This document shows positions 1 through 8,325 of a stretch of 64,000 bases of DNA, piece by piece. The position numbers and the translations under genes were made by a program. The notes below the pieces were generated by a model, which saw only the letters and a list, made by a program, of their open reading frames with translations, did no database searches and had not been told where the DNA came from. Every line of letters begins with the position of its first letter. The first letter of the stretch is position 1. Origin of the DNA: Methylobacterium adhaesivum (GTDB lineage: Bacteria > Pseudomonadota > Alphaproteobacteria > Rhizobiales > Beijerinckiaceae); the NCBI RefSeq assembly GCF_022179065.1, contig NZ_BPQD01000015.1:62001-126000 (forward strand). The letters are read 5' to 3'.

Positions 1-1466
1 GGCCGCAGATGCAGACCGAGCTTCGAGCGACGCCAGAGCACGTCGTCGGCCGTGCGTGCCCATTCGAAGCGGACGAGGTAATCCACTTCCGCCCGCGTCA
101 GGTCGGCTCCCAGGACGCCGCCGAGGCCGGCGAGACCCGTGGCGTTTCCGAGGATCGCCGGAGCGCGGGTGCCATACGCCCGCGCCAACCGTTCGGCATG
201 GGCGACCGTGAGCCACGGATAGGCATCGCGTAAGTCCGCCACCAGGGTCGGAAAGCCATCGCGGGGAAAGTCGCCGCCGGGCAGGGGCGCATCCGCCGTC
301 CAGGCCCGGGGGGAGAGGCCCGGCAGATGGGGGGCGAGGCGCTCCAGGGCATGCTCGGCGAGGCGCCGATAGGTCGTGATCTTGCCGCCGAAGACCGAAA
401 GCAGGGGCGCTTCACCCTGCGGGGCATCGAGGTCGAGGACATAGTCGCGCGTGGCGGCTTGCGCAGCTCCGGCGCCGTCATCTTGGAGCGGGCGCACGCC
501 GGAGAAGCTCCAGACGACGTCGTCCGCGCGCACGGGAGCCTGGAACCAGCGGCTCGCGGCGGCGCATAGATAGGCGATCTCGTCGGGGTCGGCCACGACG
601 CGGGCCGGGTCGCCGGCATAGTCCCGATCGGTCGTGCCGATGAGGGTAAAGCGTCCCTCGTAGGGAATCGCGAAGACGATGCGCCCGTCGCCGTTCTGAA
701 AGATGTAGGCGCGGTCATGGGTGAACAGGGCCGGCACCACGATGTGGCTGCCCTGGACGAGGCGGATGCCGGCGGCGGGGCGGTGCCCGAGGAGGCGCGG
801 GACGGTGTCAGCCACCCAGGGACCGGCGGCGTTGACGAGCCCTCGCGCCCGCACCTGTGCGCGCGCTCCGGCCGCCTCGACCTCGATGTCCCAGAGGCCG
901 CCGCTCCGACGCGCGCGCACGACCTTCGTGCGGGGCCTGATCGCCGTCCCGCGCTCGGCGGCGTCGAGGGCATTCAGGACGACGAGGCGCGCATCGTCCA
1001 CCCAGCAATCGGAATATTCGAACCCCCGCGACAGTCCGACCCGCAGGGGCACGCCGGCCGGATCGTGAACGAGGTCGAGATTGCGGGTCGGTGGAAGGTG
1101 GCGGCGCCCGCCGAGGTGGTCGTAGACGAAGAGGCCGAGACGCAGGAGCCAGGCCGGGCGCTGGCCGGCCGCGTGCGGCAGCACGAAGCGCAGGGGCCGC
1201 ACGATGTGGGGCGCCAGACCCCAGAGGATTTCCCGCTCGATCAGGGCCTCGCGCACGAGGCGCACGGCACCGTGCTCGAGGTAGCGCAGCCCGCCGTGGA
1301 TGAGCTTGGTCGAGGCCGACGAGGTGGCGCCGGCAAGATCGCCCTGCTCGAACAGGACCACCCGCGCGCCGCGCCCGGCGGCATCACGGGCGATGCCACA
1401 GCCGTTGACCCCCCCGCCGATGACGGCGAGGTCATAAGGATCGGGCGGCGCGGCGGCATCCGTCAC
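1..1466 (-). CDS. glpD: Glycerol-3-phosphate dehydrogenase (FAD), C-terminus cut by window edge
   Basis: Oxidises sn-glycerol 3-phosphate to dihydroxyacetone phosphate at the inner membrane and passes electrons to quinone. The N-terminus carries the FAD dinucleotide fold (YDLAVIGGGVNGCGIARDA, then FEQGDLAGATSSASTKLIHGG), and the GlpD-type motif SHIVVPALF and the block VFGGKITTYRRLAEHAL follow. The frame stays open to base 1, so about 488 residues are visible; E. coli GlpD has 501, so only the last few are missing. I chose the GTG at 1466 because GGAGG lies four bases upstream; an in-frame ATG at 1487 has no such site. It faces away from the next genes and looks monocistronic here. Confidence 0.93.
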   Translation of the reverse strand, partial: MTDAAAPPDPYDLAVIGGGVNGCGIARDAAGRGARVVLFEQGDLAGATSSASTKLIHGGLRYLEHGAVRLVREALIEREILWGLAPHIVRPLRFVLPHAAGQRPAWLLRLGLFVYDHLGGRRHLPPTRNLDLVHDPAGVPLRVGLSRGFEYSDCWVDDARLVVLNALDAAERGTAIRPRTKVVRARRSGGLWDIEVEAAGARAQVRARGLVNAAGPWVADTVPRLLGHRPAAGIRLVQGSHIVVPALFTHDRAYIFQNGDGRIVFAIPYEGRFTLIGTTDRDYAGDPARVVADPDEIAYLCAAASRWFQAPVRADDVVWSFSGVRPLQDDGAGAAQAATRDYVLDLDAPQGEAPLLSVFGGKITTYRRLAEHALERLAPHLPGLSPRAWTADAPLPGGDFPRDGFPTLVADLRDAYPWLTVAHAERLARAYGTRAPAILGNATGLAGLGGVLGADLTRAEVDYLVRFEWARTADDVLWRRSKLGLHLR

Positions 1467-1578
1467 GAGACCTCCGGGCGGGAGCATGAGGCCCGCCGCG
1501 ACGAGGCGCGACAGGGATTGGGCGACCGCTATCCTTCCATACGGGTCCGGTTCCCGTCCACCCGGACGAGGATCGGGC

Positions 1579-1821
1579 TCAGGCCGCCAGGGGCAGGATG
1601 GGTGCTCTCGCGTCGACGGTCGACTCGGCGGCGGTCCGGGGACCGAAGAGCTGCGCGTAGAGCGTCGTCGGGTTGTGGCTCCGGCCGCCTGCATCCACGA
1701 TGCGCACGTCGGACATCCCGGAGGTCAGGAGCGACAAGCCCTGCTCCAGGGCGCTGACGATCGAACCGTGTTGATAGGAGAGCGCGCGCAGGGAAACCCG
1801 TGCGTGGACGGTGAAGCTCAC
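1579..1821 (-). CDS. Small hypothetical protein (80 aa)
   Basis: GTG-started frame of 80 residues, preceded at about nine bases by AGGA. The protein is compact, with no signal peptide or membrane segment: a beta-prone N-terminus (SFTVHARVSLRAL), a helix-like middle (GSIVSALEQGLSLLTSG) and a segment DVRIVDAGGRSHNPTTLYAQLFG. I do not recognise the family. Regular amphipathic spacing and lack of low-complexity composition favour a real gene over a shadow frame. It ends 112 bases before the start of glpD on the same strand, so the two could share a transcript, but no function can be assigned. Confidence 0.55.
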   Translation of the reverse strand: MSFTVHARVSLRALSYQHGSIVSALEQGLSLLTSGMSDVRIVDAGGRSHNPTTLYAQLFGPRTAAESTVDARAPILPLAA

Positions 1822-2220
1822 GGTTCAAATCCTGTCATGGCGGCCGAGCCGACGCGACGTCGGACCGGAGAATGGAAGGCGATGGGAATGGGGACGTCCG
1901 GTGGCGGCCTGACCGATCTCGTGGATCGACCGGCGCCTCGACCGAGCCTGTGCCGGGCAATAATGTCCGAGTGTTGACGAAGTCTTCGGCAAATCGCCGT
2001 TGACGCCATCGGAATTTACGAAAGTACGAATTCGTCACGCTGCGGGGGCGGGGTCTGGTCGCCGATTGGAGGGCGGGTTCGCAGACCGGCCAGGGCATCG
2101 GGGACGGTCCGCGCCCCTCTCGTCGGTGTTCCGGTGCAGCCGATCGATTGCCCCGTCCCACCGGTTCGGACGGAACGTCCGCCCGACGTCGGACGTCAAC
2201 GGGGAGGGAATCGCTGGGGT
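1822..2220. other. Intergenic region between divergent genes
   Basis: About 400 bases between the divergently read small gene and the SMP-30 gene. It is less GC-rich around 1960-2040, which suits a promoter region. It contains TCCGAGTGTTGACGAAG (1963-1979), which nearly recurs at 6333-6348, and at its left edge GGTTCAAATCCTG, which resembles a tRNA T-arm but belongs to no tRNA. I see no convincing promoter or terminator. Confidence 0.5.
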
Positions 2221-3120
2221 ATGCGGATGACGACCGAACCGACGATCCGTGTGCTCGACGCCCCCCGGTGCCATCTCGGGGAAGGCCCGAGCTACGACCC
2301 GGGGACGGAAACGGCGTGGTGGGTCGATATTCTGGACCGGCGGCTTTTCGAACTGTCGCTGGCGGCGGGCGCCGGTCCCGCACGCGTCTACACCTTGCCG
2401 TTCATGGCGAGCTGCATCGCCGCCATCGACCCGGAACACCAACTCCTCGCGGGCGAGGACGGTCTCTATGTCAGGACCCTTTTCGACGGCCGCCTGACAC
2501 GCCACTGTGCCCTTGAGGCCGACGATCCGGGGACCCGTACCAATGACGGGCGGGTGCACCCGAGCGGCGCCCTGTGGATCGGCACCATGGGATGCGGGGC
2601 GGAGCGGGGACGCGGCGCGATCTATCATGTCGCCGGTACCCGCGTGACCCGGTTGTTTGCCCATCTGACGATCCCGAACGCCATCGCGTTCGCGCCGGAC
2701 GGGCGTGTCGGCTACTTCGTCGACAGCCGGGAGAACCTCCTTATGCGGGTCGCCCTCGATGCCGCGACGGGCCTGCCGGTGGCCGAACCGGACATCCATT
2801 ACCGCCACGCCGATGGGGGCGGGAGCATCGACGGGGCGGTGGTGGATCGCGAGGGAGTGATCTGGACCGCGCGCTTCGGTGCCGCCTGCCTCGATGCCTA
2901 CAGCCCAGCGGGCGATCGGGTTCGAACCGTGCCGGTGCCGCCGCACCAACCCACCTGCCCGACCTTTGTCGGGCGCGACCTCGACCACCTTCTCGTCACC
3001 TCGGCCTATGAAGGCATGGACGACGCGGCGCGTCGGGCCGACCCGGAGCACGGACGCACCGTCCTCGTCGGCATCGGCACACGTGGCCTGCTGGAACCGG
3101 CTTTCCGTCTTGCGGCCTGA
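2221..3120 (+). CDS. SMP-30/gluconolactonase-family lactone hydrolase
   Basis: Six-bladed beta-propeller of the SMP-30/regucalcin family, about 299 residues. Family members hydrolyse sugar lactones such as gluconolactone or arabinolactone. The divalent-metal ligands are in the expected places: Glu21 in LGEGPSYD, Asn153 in IPNAIAF and Asp204 in SIDGAVVD, close to Glu18/Asn154/Asp204 of regucalcin. The substrate-side block RTNDGRVHPSGALWIGTM is also present. There is no signal peptide, so it is cytoplasmic. Start is ATG at 2221 or the in-frame ATG at 2227; GGAGG lies at 2203-2207, and a GGGG run at 2216 fits the second. An upstream in-frame start at 2134 adds a non-conserved extension. Exact substrate unknown. 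Confidence 0.85.
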   Translation: MRMTTEPTIRVLDAPRCHLGEGPSYDPGTETAWWVDILDRRLFELSLAAGAGPARVYTLPFMASCIAAIDPEHQLLAGEDGLYVRTLFDGRLTRHCALEADDPGTRTNDGRVHPSGALWIGTMGCGAERGRGAIYHVAGTRVTRLFAHLTIPNAIAFAPDGRVGYFVDSRENLLMRVALDAATGLPVAEPDIHYRHADGGGSIDGAVVDREGVIWTARFGAACLDAYSPAGDRVRTVPVPPHQPTCPTFVGRDLDHLLVTSAYEGMDDAARRADPEHGRTVLVGIGTRGLLEPAFRLAA

Positions 3121-3158
3121 TACCGCCTCAGGGACCTACGCCGGTCGGGCTCGGCGCG

Positions 3159-3941
3159 TCAGCGCGCGACGGCACCGACCATGGGGCCCAGCGGACGGCT
3201 GAGATCGGAGCGGCCGAGGGACGGGGCGTAGAGGCTCGACACGCTGCCATCGAGGAAGAGGGCGTTTCGGCACCCGAGGCTGTCTTTGAACAGCCGCGCG
3301 AAGGCTCCGAAACTCACGGGGCGTTCGGAGATGGCGAACACCGCCGTGCGCCCGTCGTCGCGCACGCCGACGCCGTTGCGGATCTTCTGGCTCGGCCCGT
3401 CGCTGGAGATCTTCGGGTGGATATGGCCGTCCACGACCAGCATCGGTCCCGACTGGGTGGCGAAATCCGGTTTGGGGTTCACCCGGAGATAGCGCGCCGT
3501 GTCGAGGACGCCGGCCCGATCGCCCTTCACATAGAACACGCCGTTGGGCTTGAGATGGAAGTTGCCCGGCCCGTTGGCCGTCGAGACGCCTTTCAGTTCG
3601 CGGCCCTCCTCGATGTAAAGCCCGACGGGCGCTTGATCCTTATCGTACATGCCCGCGTTCATGGCGAAGCGCAGGGCGGGGCCCTGCTTGTCGGCAAGCG
3701 TCGAGAGGGCGGAATAGGGCTGTCCGTCGGCGCCGCGCCAGAACACCCGGACCCGCTCACGGCGCAGATCGACGGTGCAGACCGTGTAGGTTTCGCCTTC
3801 CGCCTGGACCGGACGGCACGGCGCGGCGGGGACGGGCGCTGCCGGGGCCGGCGTCGCGAGGGCCAGCGCACCGGCCGTCAGGGCGGCGGCGATCCCCAGG
3901 CGGACCGTAACGGCGACAGCCTGATTCTCAGGATGGAGCAT
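3159..3941 (-). CDS. Secreted phosphodiester glycosidase-like protein (DUF2233/NAGPA domain)
   Basis: 260 residues with a Sec-type N-terminus (VRLGIAAALTAGALALATPAPA) followed by a NAGPA/DUF2233 domain. Typical blocks are visible: RFAMNAGMYDKD, GLYIEEGRELKG, KPNGVFYV, TQSGPMLVVDG, RNGVGVRDDGRTAVFAIS and ALFLDGSVSSLYAP. Relatives cleave GlcNAc-1-phosphodiesters or act on envelope glycans; the bacterial substrate is generally unknown. I start at the ATG at 3941, with AAGGTG six bases upstream. The frame is open to 4685, but that extension is an Arg/His-rich reading of the antisense of the glycine-rich gene and is not coding. It converges with the lactonase gene. Confidence 0.8.
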   Translation of the reverse strand: MLHPENQAVAVTVRLGIAAALTAGALALATPAPAAPVPAAPCRPVQAEGETYTVCTVDLRRERVRVFWRGADGQPYSALSTLADKQGPALRFAMNAGMYDKDQAPVGLYIEEGRELKGVSTANGPGNFHLKPNGVFYVKGDRAGVLDTARYLRVNPKPDFATQSGPMLVVDGHIHPKISSDGPSQKIRNGVGVRDDGRTAVFAISERPVSFGAFARLFKDSLGCRNALFLDGSVSSLYAPSLGRSDLSRPLGPMVGAVAR

Positions 3942-4177
3942 CGCGAACACCTTGCGGCGGGAAAGGGGGGGAGCGGGCTGCGCTTCCTCGCGCGAAACCC
4001 CGGTGATTTTCAAGCCACCCCCTGAACCTGCGGCATGCACGGGATGGGCGGTGGATCGGTTGGTCCGCTGACGCGGATCACGAATTCGGTAGAACGACCG
4101 GGCCACTGAACCGTTCTCCGTACATCTGCGTTTGCGTGCTGTTGGGGGACGCACGCGTATCTCTCGGAGAGATTGAG

Positions 4178-4675
4178 ATGAAGCAGGTTGTTGTAGCCTC
4201 GGTCGCCCTTGTCGGCGCGCTGGCGATGGTCCCGGCCACGGCCGAAGCCCGTGGTGGGTTCCACGGCGGCGGCTTCCATGGTGGTGGTTTCCATGGCGGC
4301 GGCTTCGGTGGTGGCGGGTTCCGCGGCGGCTTCGGCGGCGGTGGCTTCCGGGGCGGATTCGGCGGTTATCGTGGCGTCGGTTTCGGTGGATACCGCGGCG
4401 GATTCGGTGGCTACCGCGGGGGTTATTATGGCGGGCGCGGCTACGGCCGTGGTTTCGGCTATGGGCTCGGTGGTCTCGGCCTCGGTGTCGGCCTCGGCCT
4501 GGCGGCGGGTGGTCTCTACGGCGGTTACGGCTATGGCGGGTACGCCCCCGTCGGCTATGGCTACGGGGGTTATGCGCCCGTGGGCTACGGGTATGATGGC
4601 GGCTGCTACGTGGTACCGCGCACGCGCTGGACACCGTACGGATACCGCCGGGTGCTGGTCGAGCGTTGCTACTGA
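4178..4675 (+). CDS. Secreted glycine-rich repeat protein
   Basis: 165 residues. A clean signal peptide (MKQVVVASVALVGALAMVPATAEA) is followed by tandem GGGFHGG, GGFGGYRG and GYGGYAPVGYG repeats, then a short conserved C-terminal segment with two cysteines (GCYVVPRTRW...VERCY). A run of such Gly/Tyr/Arg repeats suggests a disordered periplasmic or cell-surface protein, perhaps structural or metal/nucleic-acid binding, but no function is established. Start is set by GGAGAG seven bases before the ATG. It is followed by a good intrinsic terminator at 4706. The same repeats exist as degenerate DNA repeats between about 4250 and 4600. Confidence 0.8.
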   Translation: MKQVVVASVALVGALAMVPATAEARGGFHGGGFHGGGFHGGGFGGGGFRGGFGGGGFRGGFGGYRGVGFGGYRGGFGGYRGGYYGGRGYGRGFGYGLGGLGLGVGLGLAAGGLYGGYGYGGYAPVGYGYGGYAPVGYGYDGGCYVVPRTRWTPYGYRRVLVERCY

Positions 4676-4705
4676 TCGACGGCAAGCATTGTCATCGGAC
4701 GCATG

Positions 4706-4729
4706 GGGCTGCCTTCGTGCAGCCCTTTT
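4706..4729 (+). terminator. Rho-independent terminator
   Basis: Seven-base perfect stem GGGCTGC/GCAGCCC with loop CTTCGT, followed by TTTT. It lies 30 bases past the glycine-rich gene and just before the stop of the convergent DUF4174 gene. Confidence 0.8.
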
Positions 4730-4738
4730 GCTTGTGCC

Positions 4739-5134
4739 CTAGCGTCGCATTTCGTCCCGCCGCATCGGCATGGCGTCGATGGTCTCGAACAGGGTCTCTG
4801 CGGAGAGCGGCCGGGCTTCTGAGCGCTTGACCTCGCCATCCTTGCCGACGAGCACCACCCGGAACGCCGCCTTCGGCAGTCCGAGGCGGGCTCGCCATCG
4901 TCGCGCCTCCTCTCCGTCACCCACCGCCTCGACCACGACGATATCCCGCTCCCGCAAGCCGGACGGCATCGCCGAGAGAGTGGCACGTTGCTGCATGAGA
5001 TGGGGATCGTCGGCGGAGGGACTCGCGATCACGACCACCCGCGCCTTCCAGCGATAGGCCGTCAGAGGATCGTCGGTCGCGGCGGCCGGACCCGCCACCA
5101 TCACCGCGGCCATCGTCAAAAGAGTTCGAACCAT
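4739..5134 (-). CDS. DUF4174 periplasmic protein
   Basis: 131 residues with an N-terminal signal sequence (MVRTLLTMAAVMVAGPAAA) and then a thioredoxin-like DUF4174 domain: DPLTAYRWKARVVVIASPS, RDIVVVEAVGDG, FRVVLVGKDGEVKRSE and a terminal helix with ETLFETIDAMPMRRDEMR. The pattern 'the acid test of what the peer sends, then compare with an internal scale' is not known for this family; function is unassigned. No redox CxxC is present. The frame is open upstream to 5392, but the signal peptide fixes the ATG at 5134, with GGGA upstream. It is transcribed divergently from the CurA-like gene, sharing about 118 bases of promoter region. Confidence 0.75.
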   Translation of the reverse strand: MVRTLLTMAAVMVAGPAAATDDPLTAYRWKARVVVIASPSADDPHLMQQRATLSAMPSGLRERDIVVVEAVGDGEEARRWRARLGLPKAAFRVVLVGKDGEVKRSEARPLSAETLFETIDAMPMRRDEMRR

Positions 5135-5252
5135 GGCACGTCCCGGTCTCCGCCCATGCGCGAGGCACCATCCCGACGCGCGGCTCGGATTTGCCTTCCC
5201 GACGCCGTACCCCATCTGCCGTCCCTCGAACCGAACCAGGAGGAGATTGCGC

Positions 5253-6284
5253 ATGACCACGCCGACCACAAGCACCGTGAACCGTCGTATTGTCCTCGCG
5301 GCCCGTCCGCACGGTGAGCCCAACGAGACCCATTTCCGTCTTGAAGAAGGGCGCGTACCCACCCCGCGCGACGGCGAAGTGCTCCTCGCCAACCGCTATC
5401 TGTCCCTCGACCCCTACATGCGCGGACGGATGAGCGCGGCCAAATCCTATGCCGAGCCCGTGGCCATCGGCGACACCATGGTGGGGGCCACCGTGGCCGA
5501 TATCGTCGCCTCGAACCATCCCGATTTCGCACCGGGCGATACCGTCGTGGGGTTCGGCGGCTGGCAGGACTTTTACACCTCGGACGGCAAGGGGCTGCGC
5601 AAGCTCGACCCCGCCGCGGCTCCCGTCACGACGGCCCTCGGCGTCCTCGGCATGCCGGGAATGACCGCCTATACGGGTCTCCTTACCATTGGTGCGCCGA
5701 AAGCCGGTGAGACCGTGGTGGTGGCGGCGGCAGCAGGCCCCGTTGGATCCCTCGTCGGGCAGATCGCCAAGCGGCAGGGAGCACGGGCTGTGGGGATCGC
5801 CGGTGGGCCGGAGAAATGTGCGTATCTGCGCGACACGCTCGGCTTCGACGCGGCCCTCGACCACCGGGCGGACGACTTCGCCGAGGCCCTTGCCGCCGCC
5901 TGTCCGAACGGGATCGACGTCTACTTCGAGAATGTCGGTGGTGCGGTGTTCGATGCGGTGCTCCCGCTGCTCAACACCTTTGCCCGCATCCCCGTCTGCG
6001 GCCTCGTCTCGGGCTACAGCGCCACGGACCTGCCGGCCGGTCCCGACCGCGTTCCCCTGCTCATGCGGGCGGTTCTGTCGAAGCGCCTGACCCTACGGGG
6101 ATTCATCGTCTGGGATTTTGCCGATCAGGAGGCGGCGTTCCTGCGCGACGTCGGGGGCTGGCTGAAGGAGGGGGCCATCGTCCACCGCGAGGATATCGTC
6201 GACGGCCTGGAGAATGCGCCGACGGCCTTCGCCGGACTCCTCAAAGGGCGCAACTTCGGCAAGCTCATGATCCGCATCTCGTGA
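5253..6284 (+). CDS. NADP-dependent zinc-independent oxidoreductase (MDR family, CurA/YncB type)
   Basis: 343 residues of the zinc-independent medium-chain reductase family that includes curcumin reductase CurA and leukotriene B4 dehydrogenase. These reduce alkenal/one double bonds with NADPH. Family landmarks: N-terminal LSLDPYMRGRMS, LGMPGMTAYTGL, the Rossmann motif AAAGPVGSLVGQIAK, and FENVGGAVFDAVLPLL. The terminal segment GLLKGRNFGKLMIRI is typical. Structural-zinc cysteines of alcohol dehydrogenases are absent. AGGAGGAG is placed about eight bases before the ATG. The protein is cytoplasmic; its natural substrate cannot be told from sequence. Confidence 0.88.
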   Translation: MTTPTTSTVNRRIVLAARPHGEPNETHFRLEEGRVPTPRDGEVLLANRYLSLDPYMRGRMSAAKSYAEPVAIGDTMVGATVADIVASNHPDFAPGDTVVGFGGWQDFYTSDGKGLRKLDPAAAPVTTALGVLGMPGMTAYTGLLTIGAPKAGETVVVAAAAGPVGSLVGQIAKRQGARAVGIAGGPEKCAYLRDTLGFDAALDHRADDFAEALAAACPNGIDVYFENVGGAVFDAVLPLLNTFARIPVCGLVSGYSATDLPAGPDRVPLLMRAVLSKRLTLRGFIVWDFADQEAAFLRDVGGWLKEGAIVHREDIVDGLENAPTAFAGLLKGRNFGKLMIRIS

Positions 6285-6316
6285 CGGAGCGGCCGCGATC
6301 GCTTGCCGACGATTTG

Positions 6317-6331
6317 GAACGAAGATAGAAC
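6317..6331. promoter_or_regulatory. SOS box (LexA operator, GAAC-N7-GAAC)
   Basis: GAAC-GAAGATA-GAAC, a perfect direct repeat spaced by seven bases. This is the alphaproteobacterial LexA operator (GTTC-N7-GTTC read on the other strand). It lies about 170 bases upstream of ssb, a known member of alphaproteobacterial SOS regulons, and is the only such site I found by eye in the window. Confidence 0.75.
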
Positions 6332-6498
6332 ATCCGAGTGTTGCGAAGCTCCGGTGAGTCGCGGGGACAACCCGTCCGCCGGCGATTGCCGGCCGCTCCG
6401 GGACGGCCCATGACAGGGCGTCGCCCGTCGCACCCGCCCATCACCGGGCGGGGTGGCTCTTCGGCGCGTGGTGAGATCGATCGAGAGGAGAGAGCGGC

Positions 6499-7074
6499 AT
6501 GGCCGGCAGCGTGAACAAGGTGATCCTGGTGGGCAATCTCGGGCGTGATCCCGAGACGCGGCGCCTCGCCTCCGGCGATCCTGTCGTCAACCTGCGCATC
6601 GCCACATCGGAGTCCTGGAAGGACAAGATGTCGGGCGAGCGCAAGGAGAAGACCGAGTGGCACTCGGTCGTGATCTATAACGAGAACCTCGCCCGCGTGG
6701 CCGAACAGTATCTGCGCAAGGGTTCGAAGGTCTATATCGAAGGTCAGCTCCAGACGCGCAAATGGGCCGACCAGTCCGGCGTCGAGAAGTACACTACCGA
6801 GGTGGTACTCCAGCGCTTCCGCGGTGAACTGACCTTGCTCGACGGCCGCGCGGGTGGCGGCGGCGAGATGGGGATGGACGAGGAGGGCGGCGGCCAGATC
6901 AGCCGCGGCGGCGATTACGGTGGCGGCGGCGGTGGCGGCGGGGAGTACGGCGGTGGCCGGTCGTCGGGTGGCGGCCGCTCGTCCGGCGGCGCCGATCGAC
7001 GTCCGGCCCCGTCGAGCGGTGGCGGGGGCGGCTCCAAGCCGAACTACGACCTCGACGACGATATCCCGTTCTAG
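6499..7074 (+). CDS. ssb: Single-stranded DNA-binding protein
   Basis: 191 residues. The N-terminal OB fold runs to about residue 115 ([60 protein letters not shown]). A long Gly/Ser/Arg disordered linker follows, ending in the acidic tip DLDDDIPF that recruits repair and replication partners. It coats single-stranded DNA as a tetramer during replication, recombination and repair. GAGAGGAGAGAGCGGC precedes the ATG. The gene has its own SOS box upstream and an excellent terminator downstream, so it appears to be a single-gene LexA-controlled unit. uvrA, often divergent from ssb, is not here. Confidence 0.97.
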   Translation: MAGSVNKVILVGNLGRDPETRRLASGDPVVNLRIATSESWKDKMSGERKEKTEWHSVVIYNENLARVAEQYLRKGSKVYIEGQLQTRKWADQSGVEKYTTEVVLQRFRGELTLLDGRAGGGGEMGMDEEGGGQISRGGDYGGGGGGGGEYGGGRSSGGGRSSGGADRRPAPSSGGGGGSKPNYDLDDDIPF

Positions 7075-7103
7075 GGGGCCGCCGGTTCGAATCCTGCTTC
7101 GGA

Positions 7104-7135
7104 GGGCACGGCGCGAAGGACGCCGTGCCCTTTTT
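7104..7135 (+). terminator. Strong intrinsic terminator of ssb
   Basis: Ten-base perfect stem GGGCACGGCG/CGCCGTGCCC with loop CGAAGGA and a TTTTT tail, 30 bases past the ssb stop codon. Confidence 0.92.
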
Positions 7136-7137
7136 CC

Positions 7138-7524
7138 GTTTCTGCCAGACGCCGAGCGTTCGGATCGATTTTGCGGCACTTTTGCTCTCGCTGAACCCAT
7201 TTCACGTTGAAGTCACAAGTCGGCCAGCGCAATTGCGTCCCCGTCGTCTTGCGAACATCTTCAATAGCATCGCGCAATCGCGTCCGAAAGCTTGGCACGA
7301 TTGTGGGCTGAGTGGGGTGGCGCCGAGCTTCTTGATGATATTTCGTTGTTAAGTGATATGATAACATTCAATCTACTTAAATAGTACAAGAATTTTAGAA
7401 GGTGGTTTTGTGCGCAATGAAATCCAAACACAGCAAGTCCCTTAAGAAGCCCCTATCTCATCATGACCGTATCCCTTAGGGAGACGGGCCCGGTGCTCCG
7501 GTCCGTCTGTCAGAGTGGGGTGTG
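7138..7524. other. AT-rich intergenic leader before a glycosyltransferase gene
   Basis: 387 bases with no convincing gene. The 60 bases from 7321 contain 20 G+C (33 percent), strikingly low for this genome, and carry several TTAA/TATG-type steps suitable for promoters. An imperfect eight-base stem (GACGGGCC/GGTCCGTC, one G-U pair) at 7483-7507 lies just before the start of the next gene. A minus-strand frame at 7071-7367 looks spurious. Confidence 0.6.
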
Positions 7525-8325
7525 ATGTCGTTTCGGAAATGGTACTTCGCCGCCAATGCCACAGCCCTGAGGGATGCGTTCGACCTGATCCATGTGGCGG
7601 TGGTCTCGGCACGGCAGAATACCGGCCTCGTTCCGTTCTGCATCATCGAGGATACGGATCACTGCGATCGCGTCGCCGCCAATGTCGAGAAACTCATCGC
7701 CTCGGGCGTGACGATCGTCCTGCGGAATGCCGAGGTGTTCCCCATGGTGCAGAACGCCTACGGCGCCGCAGCGGCCAAGGCCTACAATGGACACTGGCTC
7801 CGCACGGACATTCCCTACATCGAGCGGGAGGACGAATTCGTCCTCTACACCGATATCGACGTCATGTTCCGAGCCGATGTCTCGGACAACGACCTGCGTC
7901 CGAAGTTCATCGCCTGCGGGCCGGAGCACAAGCAGGACGACTGGTCCTACTTTAACACCGGCGTGCTGGTGATGAACGTCCCCAGCATGCGGGCGACGCG
8001 GCCGGAATTCGTCGAGGTGATCCGCGAGCATATGCCTCGTGCGGCGCCCTACGACGACCAGACCATGTACAATATCTGCTATCGCGACCGCTACGATCGC
8101 CTGCCCCTGGAATGGAATTGGAAACCGTACTGGGGGTACAATGCCCACGCGAAGATCGTGCATTTCCACGGACCGAAGCCCAATATCGCCAAGCACCTGC
8201 GCGAGGGCGGAACGGTCCCCGGCATGCCGATCTACCGGGAGATGTTCGACCGCGACAGGGAGGGCTACGCGCTCCACATCGCGGAGTTCGACCGTTATCT
8301 CGCGGTGCCGCTGGCCGGTCGCTGA
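7525..8325 (+). CDS. GT8-like glycosyltransferase
   Basis: 266 residues with no membrane segment. The metal-binding DxD is visible as Asp110-Ile-Asp112 in LYTDIDVMF, and a C-terminal His motif HFHG (213-216), followed by PKP, matches the HxxGxxKPW-type manganese site of family 8 transferases. Other fold features are FCIIEDTD near the start, YNGHWLRTDIP before the DxD and SYFNTGVLVMNV after it. It probably moves a sugar from a nucleotide donor to an envelope or secreted glycan; donor and acceptor are unknown. The start is ATG at 7525, with a GTG immediately before it and only a weak ribosome site. The long AT-rich leader suggests separate regulation. Confidence 0.72.
   Translation: MSFRKWYFAANATALRDAFDLIHVAVVSARQNTGLVPFCIIEDTDHCDRVAANVEKLIASGVTIVLRNAEVFPMVQNAYGAAAAKAYNGHWLRTDIPYIEREDEFVLYTDIDVMFRADVSDNDLRPKFIACGPEHKQDDWSYFNTGVLVMNVPSMRATRPEFVEVIREHMPRAAPYDDQTMYNICYRDRYDRLPLEWNWKPYWGYNAHAKIVHFHGPKPNIAKHLREGGTVPGMPIYREMFDRDREGYALHIAEFDRYLAVPLAGR

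Noticed and set aside
4130-4177. General-stress (EcfG, GGAAC-N-CGTT) promoter before the glycine-rich gene
   Set aside because: No GGAAC element with the required spacing to CGTT was found.
3942-4685. Upstream extension of the DUF2233 gene to 508 residues
   Set aside because: The extension is a His/Arg-rich antisense reading of the glycine-rich gene; the signal peptide at 3941 marks the real start.
7081-7097. Possible tRNA gene after ssb
   Set aside because: Only a T-arm-like stretch; the positions for anticodon and D arms are ssb coding sequence.
7071-7367. 98-residue minus-strand frame across the ssb terminator
   Set aside because: It crosses the strong ssb terminator and ends in a GFEPAAP-like antisense of a T-arm-like sequence; no family or start signal.
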